From: Hirsutella rhossiliensis
Taxonomy: Eukaryota; Ascomycota; Sordariomycetes; Hypocreales; Ophiocordycipitaceae
Length of the DNA stretch: 64,000 nt
Direction of reading: 5' to 3'
Assembly: GCF_020360975.1 (NCBI RefSeq)
Contig: NW_025408676.1
Coordinates: 2,666,001-2,730,000, forward strand
A program made the position numbers and the translations under genes. Below are positions 37,501 through 49,400 of the stretch, one piece after another. Every line of letters begins with the position of its first letter. The stretch's first letter is position 1. A model generated the notes under the pieces. That model saw only the letters and a program-made list of their open reading frames with translations, made no database searches and was not told the origin of the DNA.

Positions 37501-39955
37501 TGCCCCTCCGTTCTAGGCCTAGGTATTTAGTGCTAACGGAAGGGGTAAAATGCCCCTTTTTTAAAGCTAATTTAAGATATCCTTCGTAAATAGCTCTCCG
37601 TTAGACCGTATCTTCTTTACCTCGTAGCTAAAGTAGGATTTTATTTAGTTAACGAAGTCCCGGAGGGCAAACTAGTTATACTTACTTAGGTAGGTCTATA
37701 AGAAATAGGGGAAAACTATCCCTAAAAAAGCGTCTATAAAAAACATTACCCTAACGAAGCTTTCCTAATCCCTAGAGACGTCGGTCTAGTCGACCTAAAT
37801 TTCCTTATACGGCTGGTCCGGCCGTATTAGGGTCCGTCTAGAAATTCGTCTCCTAGTCTTCCCTTAGCCGTAGTATTCGTATTCGACGGTCTTTAGGCCC
37901 CTTATTCGTATGCCTTATTATTAACCTAGCTTATATAAAGCTAGGGGGCCCGGGTAACTAAGTTATACGTACTAAAGAATACCGTCTCCTTAGGCTACCG
38001 GAAGAGGGTCCTTTATAGTAGACCTATTCCTCCTAGTAGGGAAAGCTAACTTCTTAAGAGATTCCTTCCTAAGGATAGGTCGGAATTCGAGAATAAATTA
38101 ACCGAATTTCTCCTCGATAAGCCTAATAGTCTAATTCTTCTAGACTAGCCTTATAGGCTTAGACGTCGTATCCTAGAAGATTCCTTCCTCTTAAAGAAGG
38201 CGGAAGGAAATTAGGCTCGTTAAAAATCGAGGGCAAAAAGCTACCCTTTTTCTTCGAAGAATTTATATAGATCCGTTAGGTAATTTTATCGTAAAATTTA
38301 CCCTTCTATATCCCTCTATCTATACGGTTAATTCCCCGGTAATAAGATATTCCTTTCGTGCCTTCTTAAAAGACTAGAATCGTAAGAGTATATTATAGAT
38401 ATCGAGGGAAGTACTAGAGTTAAGGATAGCTAATTTTCGTAGGGGATAGTCGGAGGGTCCTAATAGTTAGTCTTAGCCTTATTAATCTATAGGGAAGATA
38501 AAGGCCGGATTTACTATACTAACGATTTTTCCTTGAATTTACGGTAGCGGCGTTAGTTGCTATTTCTTAGCAACCTAAATCTCGTCTATCTTCTTCTATA
38601 ACGAGGGGTCCTCCTTAAGAGACTGTTATACTATTTCTCGTAGCCTCTTTAAAGGGTTAATTCCTTTAGGTCGGTTTTCCTCGAAGACCTACTAGCAGTC
38701 CTCTAGCCGATAGGGCTTTTTACACGCTTAGTAGGTAGGTCGATTCCTCCTTATACGTTATTTCTTCGAGGAATCCTTGTCCTAGTCTAGAAGGTCTGCT
38801 TAAAAACCCCCCCTTTTTACCCTTTATTGCTAATTTTAACGAAGAGGTTCGATTTCGACTAGTTCCCTAATTTTTCGACTAACGGACTAAAAGGTCTATT
38901 AGGGGACTAGTCGGGCCGGTCTAATAGACGGGACCGGGCCCGGTGCAAAAGGCGAAGCCGGGGCCGGGACTAGAGCAGCTATTAAAGACGGGGTTAAGGC
39001 TCTCGAGGGAGGAGGAGCCGAAGGAGCAACAGCCGCAGCAGCAGCAGCGGGGGCCGCAGCAATAGGGGCTACAGCAGCTATAGGTCGTGCTATCTATATC
39101 GAGTGCTAGCTACGAAGGAATAAGACTGCTTGCTATTATACTCTAGTAGCCTCTTCGTCTAGTTCCCGGCTAGCCTCTCGAAAGATAGTCGAGTAACCGT
39201 TACTAATAGGCTTTATTAGTAGAGATATATCCCGTAGCTACTAGCCGGAAAGAGCTTCTATAAGGAAGTATTAGTTAGCTTCCTCGAGGATTTCTTCTTA
39301 CTTAGCTAGCTACGAAGAAGCTAGTAGGTTCCTAGTAGAAAAAGCTCCTAGGTAGGCCGTATAGGTCTTCCTAATACGGTTAGTTATATATCCTCTCGAG
39401 GGAGCTATTAAGGTCTCGAGCTTTAAAAGCTACTACCTAGGAGTCTCTTCCTCTTAAAGAGAGATTAGCTTTACGGTACTAACGGATTCTATTATCGCCG
39501 TGCATATAGTAGTTAGTAGCTTCGTCTCGTAAAGGTATTCCTTACGGTAACTCTCGTAGTCGCCTAAGGTAGTAGAAAAAGCTCTCTATTATATAGAGGT
39601 TAGCTCGGAGAAGAGGGTAGCTCCCTCTATAAAGTCCGTTGCCCTAGGTCGAAGAGGGGGCTCGAGAGGGTCCTGCTTATTAGAGAAGACTAAATTATAG
39701 ATAGTTCTATCTACCTAAGCCTATAGCTCCTTTACCTACTTATCCTAATCTTAGGGCTCTATAAGAATCGTCCTATAGACCGTAGGGACGGTAGAGGAGT
39801 CGATTTTCGTTATTATTATAGGGAAAGGTAGAAAAGTCGGTTAAAAATCGGCTTTTCTAGTAAGAGGGGTAAAAGGAAGCTACGAGGGATATAAGAAAGG
39901 TGTCTTTTATAGTAGCCGGAAGGTATAAGAATACTATTCCTCCCGGGCTTATAAC

Positions 39956-40443
39956 TCTCGCGTAGAGAGATACGAGAAGTATATATAAAATGCACGAAGG
40001 TAAAAGTAAAAGTAAGGGGTCGGATAAGCAGGGCAGAGATATTTAAATCTTACGGGGGCAGTAATTATAGTAGGGGAGTAATTATTATATTGCCTTAATT
40101 GTCCTTTTTTCCTTTATCTAACGCCCTTCTTTATACCTATCTAGCATCTTAATTAATAAAGAAGATCCTACTTAAAGAAGCTACTAATATCCTTTCGACT
40201 ACTAAGCTTTTTACTAGTTTTTCCCCTCCTTTCTAGCCGTTGCCGGCCTATCTATCTTATCTCTCGCTACCTCTATAGGAAGCTATCGCTACTTTTACTT
40301 CCCCTTATGCCCCTACCCTCCTTTCTATACCTCTTTTTAGCTCCTTCTTCCTTCTTCTATACTAGGTGTTTTTAGCTTCCTTAGTCCCTCGTGCTAAGGG
40401 ATATCTCCGAGAACTACGAAATTAGGCTACGCTTCGCGATATA
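39956..40443 (-). repeat. Copia-2 5' LTR (488 bp)
   Basis: Partner of 34,098-34,585. Its outer end reads CGCGATATA where the other LTR has CGCGACACA, a direct view of CA-to-TA change in one copy only. Confidence 0.9.
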
Positions 40444-42326
40444 TATAGTTTCCCTTTTATAAGTATTATCTTATAAAATATAACTATAGTATAAAAGATT
40501 AAGGACTAGATTACTTTATTATAGATATTCTTAGCGTATAGTAAGGTATAGCTTTATATAAATAATATAAGCTTAGTTAGGGCTATAGTCTAGTACTTTA
40601 TCTTTACTTAAAGCTATTTTAAGTATACCTTTTAATATAGTTTCTAGTATACTTAAACTCTTAGTAAGTAGGCCTCTTAAACTAATATTACTATATTAGT
40701 CTTAAAGTAAACTAGCGTTATTATTACTTATTTCCTTTATATAAAGTATATTAACTTACTTTTTAATAGTATAAAAGTAACTATAAACTTAGCCGCTTAC
40801 TTTATATATACCTTTTAAGCTTTTTTTAAGCGTATTATTATTATAGCCTTATTAGGTTTAATACTAACTATATTTATATTATTAGTAAAGCTAATAGTAT
40901 AAATACTATATATTATACTAAGTTTCTTATATAAAGGGGTTATATAGTATAAAAATAAGATTAAGGATAAAAAGAAGCTTTAAAGGACTTTTATTAATAC
41001 TTACGTTAGCTTTAAAGTCCTTTTATTAAAGTAAAAGGTTAATCTTTTATTACTTATAAAGCTTTATATTAAGCTTATAAGCTATCTAAAGTATCCTTAA
41101 AGCTTTATTTCCTTTATAAGCTTATTATAGTTAACTATATTAAATACGCCCTTAATATTTAGCTATAAGAATAATATAATACCCTTTTAAGCTTAGGTCG
41201 CGTATATTAGTTTTATTACTAATAGGATCGCTACCTTTATAAAGCGCTCCTTTTTATTCCTTATTTATTTATTTAATAAAATACTATTTACCTTTATAGC
41301 TCTTATAATCTTTTAAGCTAGTATTTACTTAAGTACTTTCCTTACTATAAGTAAAAGGGAAATTAGTCTTTATCCCCTTACTATATAGTAAGCCTCTAGC
41401 CTCTTACTTAGCTTTTAAATTACTATTATATTTATACTATAAACTTATTTTAAGAAATATAAAAGCTAGGTATAAGCGTTAAGGATTATAGCTAGTTACT
41501 AGACTAAGGCTAGTTTATACTTCTTAATAAACCTTAAAGGGACGCTATTTAGACTTATTACTTTCTAGCTTACTATCTTACTTAGCGCCGCTATAATATT
41601 AGCTAGCTAGATCTATTAATTAACTATAAAGGTCGCCTTAGCTATAAGCTAAAGTAGCCCTTAGGTTATACTAGCTTTTAATAAAAAGAACTTAGCGGCT
41701 AGTAACTAAGCCTTTACTTTAAAGGTTTCTATTAGTTAGTCCTTACCCTCCTTAAATAATAGCGGGATATAAGTCGGTTTTAATAGTAGCTTATTATAAA
41801 GTTTAACTTACCTCTTTATATTTTAAAGCTTAGTATTATTAGCGCTAAATTCCTTGAAGAACTTATACTAATAGGCCCTCTTTACTTTATAAATAGTTTA
41901 CTTTTAAGCTATAAACGCTTTATATAAGTCTTCTTAGTTTACCTTACTCCTTTCCTACTTATACTTCCTTCTTACCTTCTTAGCCTCCCTTATTACCCTC
42001 TTTACCTTTAAGGTAAACTATATATTACCCTTAAGTAATATTTACTTTTAGTATAAAACTATAGCTATTACGATCTATATTAAAGTAGCGAAGATATAGT
42101 CTAAGTCTTAGTTAATATCCTTAGGCGTTTAAAGTATTAGCTAGTATAGTCCTAGCTAAAATATAGTTTTAGCTTTAACTAGCTTTACTTTTACTTTTTT
42201 TTACCTTAAGGTTAGTTTAAGTACTTAAGCCTAAGTATTAACTTATAGTATAATAGTTTAAGGGATATAGTTTAACTTAGTTAAGTTTAGGTTAAGCTTA
42301 GTATACTATATCTTAGTCTTTAATAT

Positions 42327-43023
42327 TATAAGAAGGTATAAGTAATAAGCGTAGAATCGGGTAATTAATAACGTAAGTAGAAAGATCGGTTAAAGGAGTA
42401 TAGGGTAGGATTTCGTCCGGAATTTATAACGAGCATATAAGGGGCTAAATAATATATTAAAAGAATAGCGTTATAAAGGATACTTATAAACTTACTTATA
42501 CTATCTACTACTCCTAGGGAAATCCTTTGTCTTTTATAGACTATTGCTCGCTTATTAGTAGACTAATTAGTTAGCTTTCTAGTATATTCTATAGTGCTTA
42601 AAAAGCTCTATCTATAGTATATCTTCCTAACTTAGTAGGTGGTCTAATTATAGCGTGATGGTTAACGTAAGACTATAGGTTCTAGTATAAGTAGTGGATT
42701 TAACTAGAATATTCTATGCCCTACCTATTCTCGTATCGCGGATATCTTCGGAACCGCTAGGCTAAAATATATAATAGGGTATCATTTCTGCTTATAATTA
42801 ACTTATGCATTTTATATATATTTTATTTTATTAGGATAGGCTTATCCTAACCCGCTTTTCCTAGAGGAAGGTATAGATATCTAGTAAAGGTCTTTATCTT
42901 TAAAGGTTATTCCTTTAGACTATATTATAGAGCCTCTTTTTACTAGCTTTATTTTATAAAGCCTCCCTATGCCTATTATTTCTTTATAATAGTAAAATAG
43001 GAATATAAGGGTATATTCTTATA
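42327..43023. mobile_element. 697-bp MITE-like non-autonomous DNA element
   Basis: Present in LINE-2 but absent at the matching LINE-1 site (~5,682). Terminal inverted repeats are TATAAGAA...TTCTTATA (8 bp) and the apparent TSD is AATAT (42,322-42,326; 43,024-43,028); a 7-bp AATATTA duplication with shorter inverted repeats is an alternative. No coding potential is visible. It keeps many TG/CA dinucleotides, so it arrived after most RIP of its host or escaped because it was single-copy or short. Confidence 0.65.
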
Positions 43024-45177
43024 AATATTACCTAAGCTAAGTCGATAATACTACCCTTTTAGCTATAGAAAAATCTTATATACTTCCCTTTTAAAGTAAT
43101 AAGTTTAAGTTATAATCTTATTACCTTTTATATAAGTTATATTACGTTATCTAAGGTTTTATTATATTTATCTTAAAGTAAGTAATAAATATTAAAGTCC
43201 CTTACTATTAATATAAGGTACTTTAGTTTAATTATACTTAAGTTATATAATACTCTAGCCCTTATAGCCCTTAGTAGTAAGTAAATTACTTATAGTTTAA
43301 TACTATCCTTAAAAATTACCTTACTTTAGTTTAGCTTAAACTAAGGTAACTAAGTCCTTAGCTTAAGCCTTTTATATATATATAGCGTATACCTCCCCTT
43401 TTTATAAACTAAGCTATAAAGCGCTACTTTAAGGGGGGGGGGGGGCGCTTTTTAGTATAGCCTTTACTTTTTATAATACTATTAAGTTAAAGCTAGCTTA
43501 GTAGTAAAGCGCTAACTAAGCTAGCTTATATTTCTTTTATATATTTTAAAATAGTACTTTTAGTTATATATAAGTAGGGTTAAGGTAAAAAGGGTATTAT
43601 CTATATAAGAAAAGAGGCGCTTTATCTCTTAGCGCTTCTCTATCTATTATACTTATAAATATTATTTATACTTAGTTTAGCCTCCTTAGCCTTATTAGCT
43701 AAAGGGTATCTTAAGCTTAACCTCTTATCTTAGCGCGGTTTACTTAGTCCTTACTTTTAAACTATAGTCGATTTAAGAATACCTTTAGTTTTAATAGTAA
43801 GGAGTACTTATTACTTAGTATATATTTAGGTATTTGCGAACTATTAAGGTTATCGTAAGTAGTTTTCCCTTACCTTTTCTTAAGCTTTATTTATTATAAG
43901 GTAAGTTTAGGTTTATAATAAGTAGTCCCCTTAGTATAAAATATAGTTATAAGGGATTTCGCCCTTTTTAGCTTTATATTTATCCTTACCTTTATTATAT
44001 ATTATACTCTTATATTAGCTATAAAGTTATATTAATATATATTATTTAGTAATATAGCTATACTTATAGTAATTATAGTATTTTTATAGTTAAATCGACT
44101 TATTATAAGGTTTATATTAAAAGATTTATACTTTAAGGACTAAGCTTAGGTTATAAAGCCTATTAGTATTTTTTAAGCTACTAACCTTAATAAGTATAGT
44201 TATTACTATTAATATCTTAAATTAAAGGTATAGCGCTTAGGCTTAAAGGACCTTAACTTTATTTACCTTTATAATCTTATAAAATAATCGCTCTTTATTT
44301 ATTATCGCTACCTTTAAAGGGATATTTATAGCGACTACTATATATATATAGTAAGTAATTATAGCCTTTAGTCTAAGTATAGCCTTAACCTAGCCTTAGT
44401 CCCTTTAGTAAGCTCTCGCTATAGTATTAAATATAACTATAATATTTTTACTTTAAAGGCGCCTTACTATTATAGCGCTTATAGCTTTTAAGGCTATATT
44501 TACTATCTTTACTATATCTTTTAGTTCGCGGTTTAAGATTTTAAGTAATACCTTAATAAGGACTATAATAATCTTATATTTATAATATAATAAGACTTAT
44601 TTTACTATAGCTTTATATTAAGTTAGTCCCTTAGTATTAGCTACTACTATAGCCTAGGTTCGCTTAAGGCCCCCTAAGCCTAAAGTAATACCTAGGCGGA
44701 GTTCTTCCTTAATTACCTCTTTAATTACTTCCTATATTATTATCTTAAAGCTTTTATCTATATAAAGTACTACTAATAACGCGCTACTAATATAGCTCTT
44801 TACCTTAGAGAGCTATTTAACTACTACTTATACCTTACTAAACTATATACTTAGGATAAAGCCTATAAGTTTATTATATACTACTTTTTCTATAAGGTTA
44901 CTTAGTACTTAAGCTAGTATTATATTACTACTTTAGGTTTATTAACTCGCTTTATTAAGGTATATAAATTTAAGTAGCGTCTCTTTACGCTATACGCTTT
45001 AATTAAGCTTAGTACGTTAATAGCCGCTACTACGTCTACCTACCTTTTAGCCTTAGTATAGTATTATTACTAAGGGTAATTAATACTATTAAATTAATTC
45101 CTAATATTAGTTAGTATTTTAGTTATAATATATACCTACTATAAGTATATATTAGTTTTATAAGAAGTTTTTTATCT

Positions 45178-45495
45178 TAAGGTTAAGGATAATTATATAA
45201 TTAACTATTAACTAAAAAAACGCTTATATTACTAATTAACGCTATAAACCCTATATATATAAAAGAGTTACTTTTTAAGGTTACTTTATAATAAGGCTAA
45301 TATAATTCTAACTAACTAAAAATAATACCTATAATAGCTAGTATAAGATTCTTATATATTATAACTATAACTTAGTATAAAAGTAAACTAGCTATAAAAA
45401 AAGAAAGGGTTTTCTTTAAGTACTTTAGTTTTTCCCTTTTATTTAATACTAAAGTTCTAGATACCTTTAAATAAGTTATTAGTATAATCTTAATT
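45178..45495 (+). mobile_element. 5'-truncated SINE copy
   Basis: Matches ~9,505-9,826 of the SINE, ending AGTATAATCTTAATTAAT. The tRNA head is missing. It sits directly between the LINE-2 5' end and LINE 3' copy B. Confidence 0.75.
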
Positions 45496-46365
45496 AATAT
45501 ATATAAAATATAAGATAAAGCGCTTTAAACCTATTATAGTAGTAACCTTTTTATAAGGAAAGGGCTTAAAAGAAAGCGAGCCGCTATTACTTAAGCTAGC
45601 TTCTTAGTTAAATATTATAAAGTAATAGTAAGCGATTTAAGTATAGTATTAAAGAGATCTAAGGATATAAAAATAAAGTAAGTAGAAATTAAAGCTTATA
45701 AGAGAAATAATAAATAAAGAGGTAAGAAAAAGTAAGAATAAAACTAAGAAAGGGAGGTAGGTATATATATATATAAGTTAAACGTATATAATTAATAACT
45801 ATATAATAAATAGTAAATATAAGCTACTATACCCTTAATTAAAAAGTTATATAGCTAAATAAAAACCGATTTTTAATTAATAAAGCTAGCTAACTAAATT
45901 TTAATTAGCTAGCCCTACCTAAGAGCGACCTATACTAGCGCCTAGCCTAATAACTAGATATTACCTACCTTACTAATTAATAGACTAATAAGCTAACGTA
46001 GCTATAGCTATATAGTAGTAATATAAGAGCTATAAGGAATAAAGGCGCCTATAAGTTAAGCCCTTAAAAAGAGACTACTACTTATAACTCTAGGCTTAGG
46101 CTAGTAAGCCTAGGCCGCGGCCGCTTAAGATTAAAGCGGCTATAGCCTAAGAGGGCCTATATTAAAATATAAACGCATAGGAGAAGCCTATAGTAGCTAG
46201 CGTAAATTTCTTATATACTACTACTAAGACCTTATTTAAGGTAGACCTATACTAAAAAAGGGGAGGGTTTTCCCTTAAGTACTTTAGTTTTTCCTTCTTA
46301 TTTAATATTAAAGTTCTAAATACCTTTAACTAAGTCCTTAGTATAATCTTAATAATAATAATAAT
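45496..46365 (+). mobile_element. 5'-truncated LINE 3' end copy B
   Basis: Matches the reverse complement of 411-1,282, ending AATCTTAATAATAATAATAAT. It follows the SINE tail directly, giving a head-to-tail tandem of TAA-tailed elements. Confidence 0.8.
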
Positions 46366-46479
46366 ATATATACTTTTATAGCTACTACTACTATAAAGTA
46401 TATATATATATCTAGAATAGCTTATACTTACTTCTAATTATATAGCTTCTAAAGTATTTATCTCTTACTAATTTATTCT
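46366..46479. other. AT-rich junction between repeat block and gene space
   Basis: 114 bp with no CA/TG before the stop codon of sfc4 at 46,480. No feature is recognised. It should contain the sfc4 3'UTR if that gene is complete. Confidence 0.5.
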
Positions 46480-49400
46480 TTAAAGGTATAGGTTTTTCTT
46501 TAGTAGAGAGAAAGCTACCCGATTATTCTTCACGGATAGCAAGGACGAAACGCTGTTCACCAAAATACAGGTTGCCATGTCCCTGTTGCCACCCTCCTTC
46601 TCGCAAGCCTCCATCGCATTGTTGTAGTACCTTGAGCCCAGGGAGCCGATGCCTAGTAGCTGAAACAGTCGACCGACATTGTAGAATCGCTCGGCCATGG
46701 AGCCGCCTTGTCCTTTCTGGCCCAGTTCAAGGTACCGAGACAGAAATGCCTGGCCCTGCAGGAGAAGATACTGCCGGTTTGCAGATTGCCTCTTCAAACC
46801 GTAGTGCACGTAGGCCAACCCCAGGCTCAAATTGATCATGGGGTTTGTTGGGTCAAGCGACCGGGCCCGCAAGAAGTAACCTACTCAGAGTCGTTAGAGC
46901 TCAGGTCAGTTCGGAGCACGCATATAAACCTACCTAACGAGTATGCGTAGCTGGTGGATGTGAAAAGAATATGGCCGTATAGCATCAGCAAGCATACGTC
47001 GACGCTGGTGCCTGGCGAATTGTTCGCTGCACTTGTACTACTGCTGAGCTCGGCGTGGCCTTGGCGCTGCATCCATACACTCGCATGGCTGGCATCGATG
47101 GCCTTGATCTGACGCAGTATGAACTTTTGAGCTGGCCCTGACGTATACCATGCAATGGGGGACTGGCAAAGTCTCGACAGCAGCGCAAACATCCGGTATG
47201 AATCCGTAGTCGCACCGTCTCGCATCAGATGCCGAGCTACGGTTACACATCGCTCTTCGTCGTTGTTATATATGGCGCATACTAGGCAGGTCAGAGTGAC
47301 AAAGTTGCGCATATTCTCGGCTCTTGGTCCTTACCGCTCCAAGCGACATATATACTGAAGCCATGTTCAGAGGACTGAAAGACAGTCGAGTCCTTTGCCG
47401 CTTGGCAGATCTGATACGCTTCGACCCGTCGATGCGCAACCGCCAACCCAACGGCGTAGTCGAGGAACAAATCTAGCCAGTCCTCGAACGAGATGCCTCG
47501 ATGCGCATTCGGATTCGCAGATGCAGCCTCGCGCCCGAGTTGATCCGCATGGGGAGCAATAGCTAGCGCGCAACGTCAGCAGAGAGCCACGCGACAGCCC
47601 GGATCTGGGACAAACCGACAGCGTGATAGGCGTTCGTACATCTGCGATAGCTCGGAATCTTCTGGTTCAGCATCCGGAGCTGGCACATGATGCTTCGAGC
47701 CGAGGAAGTACAGGTATTTGTCCCAGGTGTAGAACCTCTTGAGCGATCTGAAGTCATCTACCAGTTCCTTTGAAGTGGCCATCCAGGCTGGGACAAGATC
47801 ATGGCGACCCGCCGCAATCTGTTGCTTCAGATCGCGAACAGCCTCGTATTGGCTCGACAGCTTGAAAGCACGGGCCCTCTCTTCTTGAAGACGCTTGTCG
47901 GGCGCAGCAAGCCTCCTTGGGCGGTATCTTCTCGGAACAACAGGCTTCTGTGAAGCATCTTTGGATGATCCGGATGGTTTTTCACCCGTTTGTGCACGAA
48001 GTTTGCGCCGCCTTGCTGGCCCGCCACCAAGTTTAGCCCGTTGGCTGGGAGCCGAGGAGTCCTTGAATCCCGGGTCGCCTGAAGACGACTGAACACGGGC
48101 TTCGCGCAGAGCCATGGCCTCGGCGGCGAGAATGAGGGCCTCCTCGCCTTCCCTGGCCTTCTCGTACATGTTTGCAAGTTCGATCCGAGCCTCGATGCTA
48201 TCTTCGTCTGCATCAATTGCTCCTAGAAAGCATTCCTCGGCGCCCGGCTGTTCTCCTAGGGCAAGGTAACAACGTCCCAATTGCAGCAAGACGGCAGGGT
48301 CTGCGTCGCCCGGGAGCCGTCGCAACTCTCGATAATAATGGACAGCAAGAGATTGCCGTCCGCACCGGACGAGCTCGTTTGCCAGTTCGTAAGCGAGGAG
48401 GGGGAAATCGTTGATGAACTCCTGCATGTGGCCCTCATCCCAACCCAGGATGTTCAGGTGCGTCTACACAGGTTCGCGGGGACATGTCCCGAGAGGTCAG
48501 CAGCGACTACGAGCGCGTCAAAATAGGGAGGCGGCGTACCAAGGCTTCTGCCTCATGCCCAAGCTTGAACCGATACGTAGCCAGCCGTACGCGCAGATCC
48601 TCAGGCAGAGCGTTACCGTAAAGTCCTGGGTTGGAGCTGGGCCCGTCAAAGTCGCAAACTGCTGATCGGCGTAGCGCGTCAACGTCCCATTCTCGATCGT
48701 CGCCCTGCCAGTCGTCCCAAAACTGCTCTATGGCGCGCCCGATGAGCCACCGCGAGAGGGCTTTGAGCTGGCGGATGGCTTCTTGATGTTGACCAATTGA
48801 TGCAAACAGTTCTACAAAGATGCCAACATCGTGCCACAAGTCGTCTCGGCCACGCTGCGGCCGAGAGCTCATCTCGAAGTCAAAGAATTGTCCATAAGCC
48901 TGGATGGCTGAGGGGACAGCCGCAGTGGCGTTCTTGCTGTCGACACAGGCTTCGGCCAGCTTCCTCACTAGGTCGAGATCGTGCGGCCGGCGCTTGAGGA
49001 CGTACTTGTATTCGGAAATGGCCGCAGCAAGATGGCCCTGGCGATGACATACAGCGGCCTTGCCGAGCCTTGCTTCTATATGTGAGGTGTCAGTCCTCAG
49101 GGCAGCCGAGTAGCAGAGGCGGGCTGTGTGAAGATTGCGATCCTCGTCGTCCTCTATTGTGTCCAGAGCAAAGGTCGCACACTTTAGCCAGCCAGACACA
49201 TCCTTGGGCCGAAGGTGGGCGGCATAAACCATGGCCGAGAGCGCCCGATCAAGCTCATGGCGCTCTCGAAAAATGGAAGACAGTGTGGTCCAGGCTTGGT
49301 GGGTTTCGGCATTGATCCTGATCACCTCAAAGGCGAGATCCAACGCCTGGTCGTAATCGCCGCTGAGAAATGCTTGGTTGACCTTGGAGAGGCGCGCCGT

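Larger units (their letters stand above)
34098..40443 (-). mobile_element. Copia-2, lightly mutated Ty1/Copia LTR retrotransposon
   Basis: A 6,346-bp insertion into LINE-2 with TSD TATAT (34,093-34,097; 40,444-40,448) and two 488-bp LTRs. On the minus strand: an LTR starting TGTGTCGCG; a primer site-like GTTATAAGCCCGGG just inside (~39,942-39,957); Gag; a Pro/Ala-rich spacer (~39,080-38,930); integrase (e.g. KKIRSNGELFTKD near 37,600 and SPLDLFIKKR near 37,280); RT with FFYVDNII (35,890-35,912); RNase H; and a polypurine AAGGGGG before the 3' LTR. It retains many more CA/TG dinucleotides than its host LINE but still has stops, so it is not coding-competent. Confidence 0.9.
33588..45177 (-). 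mobile_element. LINE-2, second Tad-like LINE copy, interrupted
   Basis: 33,588-34,097 corresponds to LINE-1 3,235-~3,740, 40,449-~43,990 to ~3,740-6,645, and ~43,990-45,177 to 20,458-21,487. It therefore contains most of ORF1 and ORF2 but lacks the LINE-1 portion below 3,235. It shows the empty site of Copia-1. It is more decayed than LINE-1: many CpG sites kept in LINE-1 are TpA or equivalent here. It carries Copia-2 and a MITE-like element, and ~145 bp of ORF1 coding (~44,555-44,700) absent from LINE-1. The 5' end at 45,177 matches the LINE-1 5' end (both end AGAAGTTTTTT on the plus strand). Confidence 0.88.
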
